Assembly: GCF_003419895.1 (NCBI RefSeq)
Contig: NZ_QPMM01000014.1
Span: 124,001 to 188,000 of the forward strand
Direction: 5' to 3'
DNA length: 64,000 nucleotides
Source of the DNA: Chitinophaga silvatica
GTDB lineage: Bacteria; Bacteroidota; Bacteroidia; Chitinophagales; Chitinophagaceae
Translations under genes and position numbers: made by a program
Notes under the pieces: model-generated
What the model was told of the DNA's origin: nothing
The model's input: only the letters and a program-made list of their open reading frames with translations
Databases searched by the model: none
In this document: in pieces, positions 9,188 to 18,330 of the stretch
How the letters are laid out: every line of letters begins with the position of its first letter
Position numbering within the stretch: the first letter of the stretch is position 1

Positions 9188-9366
9188 ACCCTGCCCCTAC
9201 AGAATTTCATCGAAACTAAATTTTCATCTGGTAGATATAATTCATGTTAAATGTCAATCTACTAATTTCAATTCTGTAAAGAAACAATTTTACAATATAG
9301 AACCTATAATTCGCTGAAGCCCTGTAGGGGCAGGGTTTACCCCTGCCCAGTCTACGGTAGAGGAAA
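9188..9366. repeat. Inner left arm, 119-bp core and right arm of a MITE-like inverted-repeat unit
   Basis: 9188-9202 is the inner third of the left arm, 9203-9321 is an AT-rich core with no ORF or clear RNA fold seen, and 9322-9366 is the full right arm (43/45 identical to the reverse complement of the left arm). Before the IS arrived, the unit would have been 209 bp with 45-bp terminal inverted repeats. No transposase is encoded, so a non-autonomous MITE or a large REP-type unit is the best description. No direct target duplication could be defined because the right side runs into the tandem array. Confidence 0.65.
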
Positions 9367-9637
9367 TTTATCAATCACATAAAGGCAATAAAATAGAGGC
9401 GCCATTCTCTTAACTTCATAGCCCCTGTCCAGTCTACGGTAGAGGAAATTTATCAATCACATAAAGGCAATAAAATAGAGGCGCCATTCTCTTAACTTCG
9501 TAGCCCCTGCCCAGTCTACGGTAGAGGAAATTTATCAATCACATAAAGGCAATAAAATAGAGGCGCCATTCTCTTAACTTCATAGCCCCTGCCCAGTCTA
9601 CGGTAAAAGAAATTTATCAATCTAATAAAGACAATTA
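9340..9637. repeat. 82-bp tandem repeat array, three copies plus a decayed fourth
   Basis: Units start with CCCCTG(C/T)CCAGTCTACGG at 9340, 9422, 9504 and 9586, a constant 82-bp period. The first three are almost identical (differences such as CTGCCC/CTGTCC and TTCATAG/TTCGTAG); the fourth diverges after about 20 bases (GTAAAAGAAATTTATCAATC) and fades by about 9637. The unit begins with the outer part of the 45-bp inverted-repeat arm, so the array looks like amplification from the end of that unit. No ORF. The rest of the gap to FecR (9638-9877) is AT-rich with only a possible regulatory tract near 9811. Confidence 0.88.
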
Positions 9638-9810
9638 TTACTAACAATCATTCTTTTTAACGCACTATCAATCTTCATTAAAAGAAACCAATATTTCATA
9701 TTTATGTCAACAATAAATCAAAAGAGTTTCTTTATCAAACTATAATCACCCACTTCAATTAATGAATCTTATGTTTCAGTAGATAGACAACTTACTGAAT
9801 ATCAGATTAT

Positions 9811-9830
9811 CAAAATTTTTTGAAATTTTT
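9811..9830 (+). promoter_or_regulatory. AT tract before FecR, shared with the second FecR locus
   Basis: CAAAATTTTTTGAAATTTTT lies about 50 nt before the FecR start. A closely similar tract (AAAAAATTTTTTCAAATT, 16997-17014) lies about 40 nt before the other FecR gene. Two occurrences at the same relative place suggest a control element such as an ECF-dependent promoter region; the exact -35/-10 is inference. Confidence 0.35.
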
Positions 9831-9877
9831 CTCCCCCTTGTCATCCTTTTTCCAATCTTAGGTTTCTTAATTATGTT

Positions 9878-11044
9878 ATGGAGAAAAATTTCGATGATCT
9901 CAGGTATGCAGAATTGATCCTTAAACATTTGAGAAATACAGCAAATGCAGAAGAGGAACAAGAACTATTAACCTGGCTGGAAACAGATTCCAGGCATCAA
10001 CAGTTGTATGACAGAATCCAGCAACAGCAGGTAGTAAAGGCCGCAATTTCTTTTCAGGAAGATCTTGATCTAATGGCCGACTGGGAAAGTGTAAAATCCC
10101 GTGCAGCTGTTAAATCAAATAAAATCGGATATCGTAGACCATTGACAATTGGAATTGCAGCAGCAACATTATTAGGTGTTGCTACTGTTGGGTATAAATG
10201 GATCAATAAGAATGAAGCCCCTGGCCAGCTAGCCATTAAAAATTCAGCTCCGGCCATCACCATCCTGCCAGGTAGCAATAAAGCTACTTTGCAATTGGGA
10301 AATGGAGAAGAAGTTCAGCTGGGAAATCAACCTGCTGTTATTAAAGAGGAAGACGGAACTAATATCAATCAACTGGCAAACGGACTAAGTTACACTAAGG
10401 GTACACCAGGAAGCAATGAGATAATCTATAATACTTTAACAACTCCAAGAGGTGGGCAATACCAGATTACGCTGGAAGATGGTACTAAAGTATGGCTGAA
10501 TGCTGCTTCTTCATTAAAGTTTCCAGTACATTTTAGTACAAAAGACAGGATAGTAGAATTAATTGGAGAAGGATATTTTGAAGTGGCAAAGGAAGTAACC
10601 AAACCATTTAAGGTGAAAACCGGTGGAATGGAAGTACAGGTTTTAGGAACAGATTTCAATGTTGCTGCCTATACGAATGAGGTAAAAACAGCACTGGTGA
10701 ATGGGGCAGTCAGAGTTGCCATGAATCAACAAAGCTGGCAATTAAAACCCGGTCAGGAAGCTAAAGTAAGAGATAATCATGTTGAAATAAACAAGGCAGA
10801 TATTGAGAAAATAACTGCATGGAAAGAGGGGCTATTCTTTTTCCGGAACGACAATTTTAAGGAGATCATGGATCAGGTATCCAGATGGTATGATGTGAAT
10901 GTAGTATATGAAGGTAACACACCTTCAAAAGGAATTAGTGGTAATATAAGCCGTCAGGCTAGTTTGGCGCAGGTTCTGGAGATGCTTAGTTTTGTGAGTG
11001 GAGCACATTTTAAAGTGAATGGTCGTATAATCTCAGTTATGTAG
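9878..11044 (+). CDS. FecR-family anti-sigma factor
   Basis: 388 aa. Residues 1-75 form the cytoplasmic N-terminal anti-sigma part, a single membrane helix spans about 88-106 (PLTIGIAAATLLGVATVGY), the periplasmic FecR domain contains the signature YNTLTTPRGGQYQITLEDGT at about 183-202, and the C-terminal DUF4974 domain (FKEIMDQVSRWYDVNVVYEG near 330) is the STN-like part that contacts the transporter signalling domain. It should hold the ECF sigma factor inactive until the SusC protein at 11114 binds ligand. The expected sigma partner is at 7084, now 2.3 kb away because of the IS and repeats; how FecR is transcribed here is therefore open. Confidence 0.92.
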   Translation: MEKNFDDLRYAELILKHLRNTANAEEEQELLTWLETDSRHQQLYDRIQQQQVVKAAISFQEDLDLMADWESVKSRAAVKSNKIGYRRPLTIGIAAATLLGVATVGYKWINKNEAPGQLAIKNSAPAITILPGSNKATLQLGNGEEVQLGNQPAVIKEEDGTNINQLANGLSYTKGTPGSNEIIYNTLTTPRGGQYQITLEDGTKVWLNAASSLKFPVHFSTKDRIVELIGEGYFEVAKEVTKPFKVKTGGMEVQVLGTDFNVAAYTNEVKTALVNGAVRVAMNQQSWQLKPGQEAKVRDNHVEINKADIEKITAWKEGLFFFRNDNFKEIMDQVSRWYDVNVVYEGNTPSKGISGNISRQASLAQVLEMLSFVSGAHFKVNGRIISVM

Positions 11045-11113
11045 AAACGTAAATGAAAAACAAATACAAAACAACCTGTAGTACTATCTAATCAATCGCA
11101 TTTAAACTTAACG

Positions 11114-14100
11114 ATGATGAAAAAAACTATTTCCGCTTTGCGGCGGGGCATGTTATTCCTTTTGCCTAAGAAAGTCAGGGCAACAGCAAATATGCTTGCC
11201 TTGCTACTATGTACAATGGTATTGAGTGCTGCTGCTGAAGCACAAAAAGTAACCTTGTCGGTGAAACAAGCATCCCTGGAGGAAATTTTTAAAGCTATTC
11301 GTCAGCAAACCGGATACTATTTTTTGTATAACAACGATTTGCTGAAAAATACTGTTCCTGTAAGTCTGCAGGTCAAAAATGCCGAACTTACTGCCGTAAT
11401 GGATCTCTGCGTAGCCGGACAACCAATTGCGTACAAAATTATTGATCGGACTATTACTTTAAAGGAAGCTGATAAGCCGGTATCCAATAAAGTTGAAGTA
11501 GCCGATACCGTAGTAACAGGTAAGGTTACCGATGAAAAAGGAGCAGCGCTGCCAGGAGTTACTGTTACGGTGGAAGGTACTTCCAGAGGCGCTGTAACTG
11601 ATGGTAGTGGAAAATACACCTTACAGGTGCCATCTGGTGCCAACGCGCTCGTTTTCTCCTTCATTGGATTCACCAAACAAAGAGTAGAGTTGGCTGGCAA
11701 TACTACCATCAATGTAAAATTATCTGAAGGTTCCAAGGGGCTTTCGGAGGTAGTTGTTACCGCTTTGGGTGTTAAAAGAGAAACAAAGTCGCTCGGCTAT
11801 ACCGTTGCTGAATTAAAGGGCGCCGATCTTTCTCAGGGTAAGGAAGCGAATGTGGCTAATGCTCTTTCTGGTAAAGTAGCCGGTGTACAGGTTAGTCGCC
11901 CTGCCTCTGGTGCCGGTGGTTCTTCAAAAGTAGTGATCCGTGGTAATAACTCACTAGTTGGTAATAGCCAGCCTTTATATGTGATTGATGGAGTGCCTTT
12001 GGATAACCAGAACTACGGAGCTGCGGGCAGCACCGGGGGAATCGATTTCGGAGATGGTATTTCCAATATCAATCAGGAAGATATAGAAAGTATTTCTGTG
12101 CTTAAAGGTCCAAATGCCGCTGCATTGTACGGACAAAGAGGTAGCAATGGCGTGATTCTCATTACCACCAAATCGGGTAGTGCGCGTAAAGGAATTGGAG
12201 TTAAATTTAGCAGTGATTATTCTATAGGCAGTGCATTGGTAACGCCAGACTTTCAGAATGAATATGGTCAGGGTTTGAATGGTGATTTCACCCATTTCAG
12301 AGGAGATGATGGTAAGATTTATACTATGGCACAGGCAAAACAACTTGGAATAAAAGGGATGCCTAAAATGAGTGCAGGCCGCGATCGTATTGCTCGTAGT
12401 AGCTGGGGCCCGAAAATGGAAGGCCAAACGTATGAAGACCAATGGGGTAATATTTTACAGCTTACTCCACAGCCTAATACCTATAAAGATTTCTTCAACA
12501 ACGAAAAACAAAGAGTTAATAATGTGAGTGCTGATGGTGGAAATGATAAATTGAATTATCGCTTCTCCTATTCAAATACCCACGTGGATGGTTATGTGCC
12601 TACCAACAAATTGGATCGCAATACCTTTACACTCCGTACTCAGGCTAATATTACTTCTAAGTTTCAGTTAGACGCTAAAATCAACTACGTATCTCAAAAG
12701 GGAAAAAACAGACCAACCTTGTCTGATGCTTCCGATAACCCGGCTTATTTGTTTATCAGCCAGCCTCGTAGCATGCCACTCAGCATATTAGCCAACGATA
12801 CCTGGACCGCAGAGGACATTGCCAAACAATTAGGTTTTAGTGGTATTACACCCGGAACTGAAAAAACCTATGCTACCAATAGCAGTACAGCCAATCCATA
12901 TTGGACAATCAACCATACTTCCAATACAGATCAGCGTGATCGCGTAATCGGAATGTTGCGTTTATCCTATGATCTGACTAAGTGGTTGAAAGTTTCTGCC
13001 AGAGGGGGTACAGATTTTTATACAGATCAGCGCCTGCGTTGGAGAGCAAAAGGTACCTATCAAAGCACCAATAGAAATGGCGATATCGAAGAAAGAGTGC
13101 TGAGAGTACGTGAAGATAACTATGACGTATTATTAACCAGCAACTTTGAGTTAAACAAGGATTTTAGTCTGGGATTGAATGCTGGTTCCAGCCACCAGAA
13201 GAAATTCCTGCGTATGACAGGGAACACTGGTAAAGAGTTTATCATGCCTAATCTGCATGTGATCAACAACACTCTTACCAATAGTTATCTGTTTGATCTG
13301 CAGGAGTCCGAAATCAACTCAGTTTATGGGTTCGGTCAATTATCCTACCGCGGCTACTGGTTCCTGGATTTCTCTGCAAGGAATGACTGGTCTTCTACTT
13401 TACAGAAACCAAATAATTCTTTCTTCTATCCGTCCGTTAGTACCAGCGTTATAGTAACAGATCTGTTTAATATTAAAAATCAGGCGATCCCATTCTGGAA
13501 AATCCGCGCATCTGTGGCACAGGCCGGAGCTTCAGGTAATCCGTATCAGTTGACCGGTGCCTATACCCTGGATCAGTTTACCCACGGTGGGCAACCATTA
13601 GGATTTTTTACTTCAGTAATTCCTGATCCGAATTTAAAGAATGAGTTAACAACCTCAGTAGAATTTGGTACTGATGTTCGCTTACTGAATAACCGTTTAG
13701 GCTTTAGCTTTACTTACTACAATGCCTCTACTAAGAACCAGATTATGGAGATCCCGTTACCTCCATCCAGCAAATTTGAAGCACGTCGTATCAATGCCGG
13801 AGAAATCAGGAACAGAGGAATAGAAGTAGCTATTAGCGGTACACCTGTTAAACTGGCGAATGGATTTACATGGGAAAGTTCTTTCAACTTCTCTAAGAAC
13901 CGCAATGAAGTAGTAAGTCTGGCTGAAGGTGTAGAAACCTTTGTTTTAGGTAGTGACAGAGGTATCAGCGTTATTGCTGCTCCCGGAAAACCTTTTGGTA
14001 CAATGATGGGAACCGGTTTTGCATGGATTAAAGATGCGGAAGGAAACAGATTGATTGATCCGGCAACCGGACTGCCACTGCGCACCAGCGTATCTCAACT

Positions 14101-14686
14101 TACTGAACTAGGTAATGCTTTACCTGATTGGACAGGTGGTTTCTCCAATACTTTCCGCTTCAAAGGGTTTACATTAGGCTCGCTGATAGATATCCGCCAG
14201 GGTGGTGTGGTTTATTCTCAAAGTAATAGGGAGGAACTGATTTATGGTACTTCCCGCCGCACTTTGGAAGGAAGAGAAGGTGGTTATGTGGCTAAAGGAA
14301 TGTTGGCTCAGAAAGATGGAAATGGTAATTGGGTAAGTACCGGCAAAGCTAATGGTATGGAAGTCAAAGCACAGGATTATTGGAATGTAGTTGCCAGCGA
14401 TAAGGAAAACGTAGTGTCTGAAGAAATGATCAATGATGCCAGCTACATTGCAATGCGTGAAATTAGCTTAAGCTATCAGTTACCGGCTAGAATCTTCACC
14501 GGAAAAATTGTGAAAAGAATGGGTGTAGGTGTTTATGGAAGAAACCTGTTTTACTTCCAAAGACATACTGATGGATTCTCACCAGAAGCATCAGGCTTCA
14601 ACGTAAACAATTCTTCCTTAGGCCTGGAATCTACTTCTCTGCCTATGATGAGAAACTTTGGTATTAACCTGAGCCTCGATTTTTAA
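11114..14686 (+). CDS. SusC/RagA TonB-linked outer-membrane transporter with STN signalling domain
   Basis: 1190 aa. Long signal peptide to about residue 44 (LSAAAEAQ); STN domain about 45-118 (VTLSVKQASLEEIFKAIRQQ); carboxypeptidase-regulatory-like domain about 133-205 (VVTGKVTDEKGAALPGVTVT); SusC hallmark LSEVVVTALGVKRETKSLGY at 210-229; plug domain about 230-345 (PLYVIDGVPLD, ESISVLKGPNAAALYG, GVILITTKSG); then the 22-strand barrel to the C-terminal NLSLDF. It imports an oligomer captured by the SusD partner at 14702 using TonB energy, and its STN domain signals to FecR. No enzyme is encoded beside it, so the substrate cannot be named; the peptidases upstream are separated by a terminator. 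Confidence 0.95.
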   Translation: MMKKTISALRRGMLFLLPKKVRATANMLALLLCTMVLSAAAEAQKVTLSVKQASLEEIFKAIRQQTGYYFLYNNDLLKNTVPVSLQVKNAELTAVMDLCVAGQPIAYKIIDRTITLKEADKPVSNKVEVADTVVTGKVTDEKGAALPGVTVTVEGTSRGAVTDGSGKYTLQVPSGANALVFSFIGFTKQRVELAGNTTINVKLSEGSKGLSEVVVTALGVKRETKSLGYTVAELKGADLSQGKEANVANALSGKVAGVQVSRPASGAGGSSKVVIRGNNSLVGNSQPLYVIDGVPLDNQNYGAAGSTGGIDFGDGISNINQEDIESISVLKGPNAAALYGQRGSNGVILITTKSGSARKGIGVKFSSDYSIGSALVTPDFQNEYGQGLNGDFTHFRGDDGKIYTMAQAKQLGIKGMPKMSAGRDRIARSSWGPKMEGQTYEDQWGNILQLTPQPNTYKDFFNNEKQRVNNVSADGGNDKLNYRFSYSNTHVDGYVPTNKLDRNTFTLRTQANITSKFQLDAKINYVSQKGKNRPTLSDASDNPAYLFISQPRSMPLSILANDTWTAEDIAKQLGFSGITPGTEKTYATNSSTANPYWTINHTSNTDQRDRVIGMLRLSYDLTKWLKVSARGGTDFYTDQRLRWRAKGTYQSTNRNGDIEERVLRVREDNYDVLLTSNFELNKDFSLGLNAGSSHQKKFLRMTGNTGKEFIMPNLHVINNTLTNSYLFDLQESEINSVYGFGQLSYRGYWFLDFSARNDWSSTLQKPNNSFFYPSVSTSVIVTDLFNIKNQAIPFWKIRASVAQAGASGNPYQLTGAYTLDQFTHGGQPLGFFTSVIPDPNLKNELTTSVEFGTDVRLLNNRLGFSFTYYNASTKNQIMEIPLPPSSKFEARRINAGEIRNRGIEVAISGTPVKLANGFTWESSFNFSKNRNEVVSLAEGVETFVLGSDRGISVIAAPGKPFGTMMGTGFAWIKDAEGNRLIDPATGLPLRTSVSQLTELGNALPDWTGGFSNTFRFKGFTLGSLIDIRQGGVVYSQSNREELIYGTSRRTLEGREGGYVAKGMLAQKDGNGNWVSTGKANGMEVKAQDYWNVVASDKENVVSEEMINDASYIAMREISLSYQLPARIFTGKIVKRMGVGVYGRNLFYFQRHTDGFSPEASGFNVNNSSLGLESTSLPMMRNFGINLSLDF

Positions 14687-14701
14687 TCGCATCTAAAAAC
14701 A

Positions 14702-16228
14702 ATGGAAATGAAAACTAAATCAACAAAATATACCGCAGCAATACTGATAGCAGGTGGATTGATGGTTGGAGGCTGCACAAAGGATTTTAGTCAGCTTAAT
14801 ACTCCACCTACTTCTGTAACCAGCATAGATCCTGGAATTTTATTATCAAAAGTAGAAAAGGATGCTGCTTTTTCTGAGGGAACAGAAACTATTAATATTC
14901 ACGTTGGCTCCTGGATTCAATACTGGGCAGGTGGAGTAGTTGCTCCGGGTTCCCGTTATTTTCAGGTAACCAAAACCGATAATGCTGTTTGGGCGGCACA
15001 CTATACCTTGCTGAGAAATCTGGGTCAGATCAGAAATCAGGAATTAAAGGGACTGGAAAATGATCCGGCTGGCAGAACCAAACTGGCGATTGCCAGAATT
15101 CTTGAAATTTCTGTATGGCAACGACTGACAGATTTGTACGGGGATGTTCCATTTTCTCAAACTACCGAATTTGCTGGAAGTGTAAATAATAAGCCTAAAT
15201 ACGATAAGCAGGAAGATATCTATAAGAAGCTGATTGCCGATCTGGATGAAGCACTTGGTAAATTGAATTCTTCTGATTTATCTTATGGGAATGCCGATTT
15301 TTATTATAAAGGATCAGTAGATAGCTGGAAGAAGTTCGGTAACTCACTGAAACTTCGTTTAGGTATGCGCATTAAATATGCAGATCCACAATTGGCTGAG
15401 AAGGTAGTGAAGGAAGCAATGGCTCAATCTTTATTATCAGATAATAAAGATAATGCAGCTGTTCCTACATTTAATAATGCGCAAACTACCAATGCCAATC
15501 CGGTATTGCAGCAGATGATGACAGGGAGCTCTGATCTGAGATATCTTGCATCTGGTTTGGTGTCGACATTAACTACTAAGAAAGATCCAAGGCTTACAAT
15601 GATTGCAGCGCCTACTGTTAATTCACAGAAGAGTGGTCCTTTGGAGTATAAAGGAATTGGAGTAGCGTTAACTGATGAGCAGTTAAGTGGCATGATTAAA
15701 GATAATTTCTCCACCGCTTCAATGACTACCTGGTTTAATCAGAGCCTGGCGTCTCCAATCCCGGCATATGTATTTACCTATGCAGAAGTATGCTTCTTTA
15801 AAGCTGAAGCTGCACTGAAAGGTTGGGGGGCTGTTCCCGCTGATGCTGAAAAATTTTACCAGGATGGTATTCGCGCGGCTATGGCACAACAACCTTATAA
15901 TATTACGGCCATTCCACAGACTTATATTGATGCCGAATTTTCATTGGCCGGTCTCACAGAGGAACAGCAACTCGAAAAAATTCATACTCAGAAATGGATT
16001 ATGTTATTTGGTCGTGATTACGAAGCTTTTGCAGAATGGCGCCGTACGGGTTATCCGAAGTTAGTACCTGGCGACAATAAAGGTTCTACCAATGGAGCTA
16101 TTCCTCGCCGGGCTGCTTACTCCAACCAGGAGGCCTTGCTGAATACAGAGAATTATAATGAAGCTGTTTCCAGGATGGCGAATAAAGATACCTACCTTTC
16201 AAAAGTATGGTGGGATCAGAAAAAATAA
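14702..16228 (+). CDS. SusD-like nutrient-binding outer-membrane lipoprotein
   Basis: 508 aa. A lipobox is present at LMVGGC (Cys25), followed by TKDFSQLNTPPTSV. The sequence style (WIQYWAGGVVAPGSRYFQV, AEVCFFKAEAALKGWG, FGRDYEAFAEWRRTGYPKL) is that of the SusD-like 2 subgroup (SusD/RagB family). The protein sits on the cell surface and forms the lid of the SusC transporter encoded 15 nt upstream. It is the last gene of locus 1 and is followed by a strong hairpin terminator. Confidence 0.92.
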   Translation: MEMKTKSTKYTAAILIAGGLMVGGCTKDFSQLNTPPTSVTSIDPGILLSKVEKDAAFSEGTETINIHVGSWIQYWAGGVVAPGSRYFQVTKTDNAVWAAHYTLLRNLGQIRNQELKGLENDPAGRTKLAIARILEISVWQRLTDLYGDVPFSQTTEFAGSVNNKPKYDKQEDIYKKLIADLDEALGKLNSSDLSYGNADFYYKGSVDSWKKFGNSLKLRLGMRIKYADPQLAEKVVKEAMAQSLLSDNKDNAAVPTFNNAQTTNANPVLQQMMTGSSDLRYLASGLVSTLTTKKDPRLTMIAAPTVNSQKSGPLEYKGIGVALTDEQLSGMIKDNFSTASMTTWFNQSLASPIPAYVFTYAEVCFFKAEAALKGWGAVPADAEKFYQDGIRAAMAQQPYNITAIPQTYIDAEFSLAGLTEEQQLEKIHTQKWIMLFGRDYEAFAEWRRTGYPKLVPGDNKGSTNGAIPRRAAYSNQEALLNTENYNEAVSRMANKDTYLSKVWWDQKK

Positions 16229-16252
16229 GACATTGATTTTCAGATAGTCATT

Positions 16253-16300
16253 GTGGTTAGATGAAAGATATTTATCTTTTATCTAACCACTTTCTTTTTT
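16253..16300 (+). terminator. Terminator after SusCD locus 1
   Basis: A near-perfect 16-bp stem (GTGGTTAGAT...ATCTAACCAC with one bulged/mismatched pair) is followed by TTTCTTTTTT. It overlaps the upstream extension of the next ORF, which argues that the sigma gene starts at 16402 and not at 16261. Confidence 0.8.
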
Positions 16301-16401
16301 ATAGTAATTCAAACAAATCAGTTATTTTTTATAGTTTTAGGCAGATTAATAATGATATAAGCCGAAAAATCGGCTACTGTGCCATAAATAGCTGTACCAA
16401 G

Positions 16402-16998
16402 ATGTTAAATCCGTTATCGGAGAAGGAATTGCTACAACGCCTGGCGGAAGGAGATGAAAATGCTTTCGCAGCGATATATAAACAGTATCAACCGAAACTC
16501 TATCTATTTATTTTCCCCTTGACAGCTTGTTCCCAGCAGGATGCAGATGAAGTGATACAGGATATTTTTTTCAAAATCTGGATGCGCCGGGATACAATGT
16601 TAACCGTGAATAACTTACAGGCCTATCTGTTTATGATGGCTAAAAATCGCCTGCGCGACTGGCATCGTCAACAACAGGCGAAAAATCAATTAACCGCCAC
16701 TTTACAATATCATCATCCCCAGCAACATGAAGAAGTAGAACATAATACATATTTTCAGGAGTACTCTGTAATTGCACGTAAAGCCATTGAAATGTTACCG
16801 GATCAGAAAAAAAGGATATTTGCCATGAGACATGAGGAGGGATTGTCGCTGGATGAAATCGCCTTACAATTAAATATTACCAAGTTTGGTGTGAAAAAAC
16901 AATTATACGATGCCGTGAAGTTTGTGAAAAAATACCTTAAAACCAATGCAGATATAGATATGCCTCTTCTTATACTCCTGCTTTTTTACTTCCGCTAA
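16402..16998 (+). CDS. ECF RNA polymerase sigma factor
   Basis: 198 aa from ATG 16402 (MLNPLSEKELLQRLAEGDEN). The frame is open back to an ATG at 16261, but that stretch covers a terminator hairpin and codes for an unlikely leader, so 16402 is preferred. Region 2: FAAIYKQYQPKLYLFIFPLT, DEVIQDIFFKIW; region 4: MLPDQKKRIFAMRHEEGLSL then DEIALQLNITKFGVKKQ. The tail ends in a hydrophobic LLILLLFYFR, a feature often seen in this Bacteroidota ECF group. Its partner FecR follows 54 nt downstream, giving a classical cell-surface signalling pair for SusCD locus 2. Confidence 0.9.
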   Translation: MLNPLSEKELLQRLAEGDENAFAAIYKQYQPKLYLFIFPLTACSQQDADEVIQDIFFKIWMRRDTMLTVNNLQAYLFMMAKNRLRDWHRQQQAKNQLTATLQYHHPQQHEEVEHNTYFQEYSVIARKAIEMLPDQKKRIFAMRHEEGLSLDEIALQLNITKFGVKKQLYDAVKFVKKYLKTNADIDMPLLILLLFYFR

Positions 16999-17052
16999 AA
17001 AATTTTTTCAAATTGAGGTGTTCTTTTCATTTTATCGTACGTCTTATATAAG
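16997..17052 (+). promoter_or_regulatory. Possible ECF-dependent control region before FecR 2
   Basis: The AT tract AAAAAATTTTTTCAAATT is followed by GAGGTGTTCTTTTC and CGTACGTCTTATATAAG just before the FecR ATG. A similar AT tract stands before the first FecR gene. An autoregulated ECF promoter here is plausible but only inferred. Confidence 0.3.
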
Positions 17053-18204
17053 ATGACACCCATGCAAAAAGATATTGTTTCAGTACTGATAGGCAAATTT
17101 GTAGCAGGAACGCATTCTGAAGAAGAAACACTGCAACTGAAGGAGACTATTAAAGACGCTACAGCCACAGACTATGAGTGGTTGCTGGCTTACTATGAAC
17201 AACAGTTATCTGCTTTTGAACCTACAGGGGAGCCAGATCAGAAATTGTTCGACAGGATACAGCAACAGATTAAAGCAATGGATGAAGATACCATTGTTCG
17301 CCCGGGTATTCGATGGTGGAAATATGCTGCCGCAGCAGTATTACTAATAGGAATGGTGGTTGCCGGACTGAAGTTGTATTATCAGCCTTCTGCCAGCAAA
17401 TTGGCAAAAAATATCGAAATAAAGCCTGGTGGTAATAAGGCTGTATTACAGTTGGCTGATGGAAGTAAACTCCAATTGGATAGTAGTAATAAAGTAATAA
17501 ATGTTGATGATCGAACTGTTAAACAAAATAATGGTCAGCTTCAATATATAACAACCAACAAAAGTGCAACTACCTATAATGTTTTAACAACACCCAGAGG
17601 TGGGCAATTCAGTGTAGTCTTATCTGATGGAACGAGGGTTACTTTAAACGCTGCTTCATACTTGCGTTACCCGACCGAATTTACAGGTACTGAAAGAAAG
17701 GTGACACTTATCGGGGAGGCATATTTTGAAGTGGCTGAAGATGAAAAACATCCGTTTAAAGTAGTATCAGGAAATAAGGTTGTAGAAGTTTTAGGTACAG
17801 AGTTTAATGTGATGGCCTATCCTGAGGAACCTGGTTACCAGGCAACTCTGGTTACTGGTAAGGTACAAGTACACGTAGCAGATAATTCGGCTGTTAGCCT
17901 CACACCCGGTTCAATGGCAGAAGTACGGGAAAATGGTAACATCGATGTATTATTAGCTGATATTGAAAAGGTAACAGCATGGAAAAATGGATACCTGTCG
18001 TTGAACAACAGTAGTTTTAAAGCCTTAATGAGACAGGTAGAAAGATGGTATGATGTAGAAGTGAAATATGAAGGAATAGTGCCGGACAGGCAATTTGGAG
18101 GGTTCATGGGAAGAAATGTACAGTTATCAACCTTAATACAATTTATAAAAAAGAACGGAATTAACATCCGACAGGAGGGCCGTACAATAATCATAATGCC
18201 ATAA
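17053..18204 (+). CDS. FecR-family anti-sigma factor
   Basis: 383 aa. Cytoplasmic anti-sigma part 1-85, membrane helix about 90-107 (KYAAAAVLLIGMVVAGLKLY), FecR domain with YNVLTTPRGGQFSVVLSDGT near 180-200, then AYFEVAEDEKHPFKVVSG and the C-terminal DUF4974 part (FKALMRQVERWYDVEVKYEG). Domain order and length match the other FecR in the window. It should bind the sigma factor at 16402 in the cytoplasm and receive the signal from the STN domain of the SusC protein at 18331. Confidence 0.92.
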   Translation: MTPMQKDIVSVLIGKFVAGTHSEEETLQLKETIKDATATDYEWLLAYYEQQLSAFEPTGEPDQKLFDRIQQQIKAMDEDTIVRPGIRWWKYAAAAVLLIGMVVAGLKLYYQPSASKLAKNIEIKPGGNKAVLQLADGSKLQLDSSNKVINVDDRTVKQNNGQLQYITTNKSATTYNVLTTPRGGQFSVVLSDGTRVTLNAASYLRYPTEFTGTERKVTLIGEAYFEVAEDEKHPFKVVSGNKVVEVLGTEFNVMAYPEEPGYQATLVTGKVQVHVADNSAVSLTPGSMAEVRENGNIDVLLADIEKVTAWKNGYLSLNNSSFKALMRQVERWYDVEVKYEGIVPDRQFGGFMGRNVQLSTLIQFIKKNGINIRQEGRTIIIMP

Positions 18205-18330
18205 CAACCAGCATATTTAATTAGAATTAAGCATAAATCAACCAACCAATTAAAATAGGTATTTGCATGCAGTAATTACCTGACTGCTATCCCTATGCCT
18301 ATACAATCGTAAAAATCAAAAACCAACCGC

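Noticed and set aside
9340..9637. Regular repeats that could be taken for a CRISPR array
   Set aside because: The whole 82-bp unit is repeated without variable spacers, and no cas gene is present in the window.
16261..16401. Longer N-terminus of the second sigma factor from ATG 16261
   Set aside because: This part overlaps the terminator hairpin of the preceding operon and codes for residues unlike any sigma factor.
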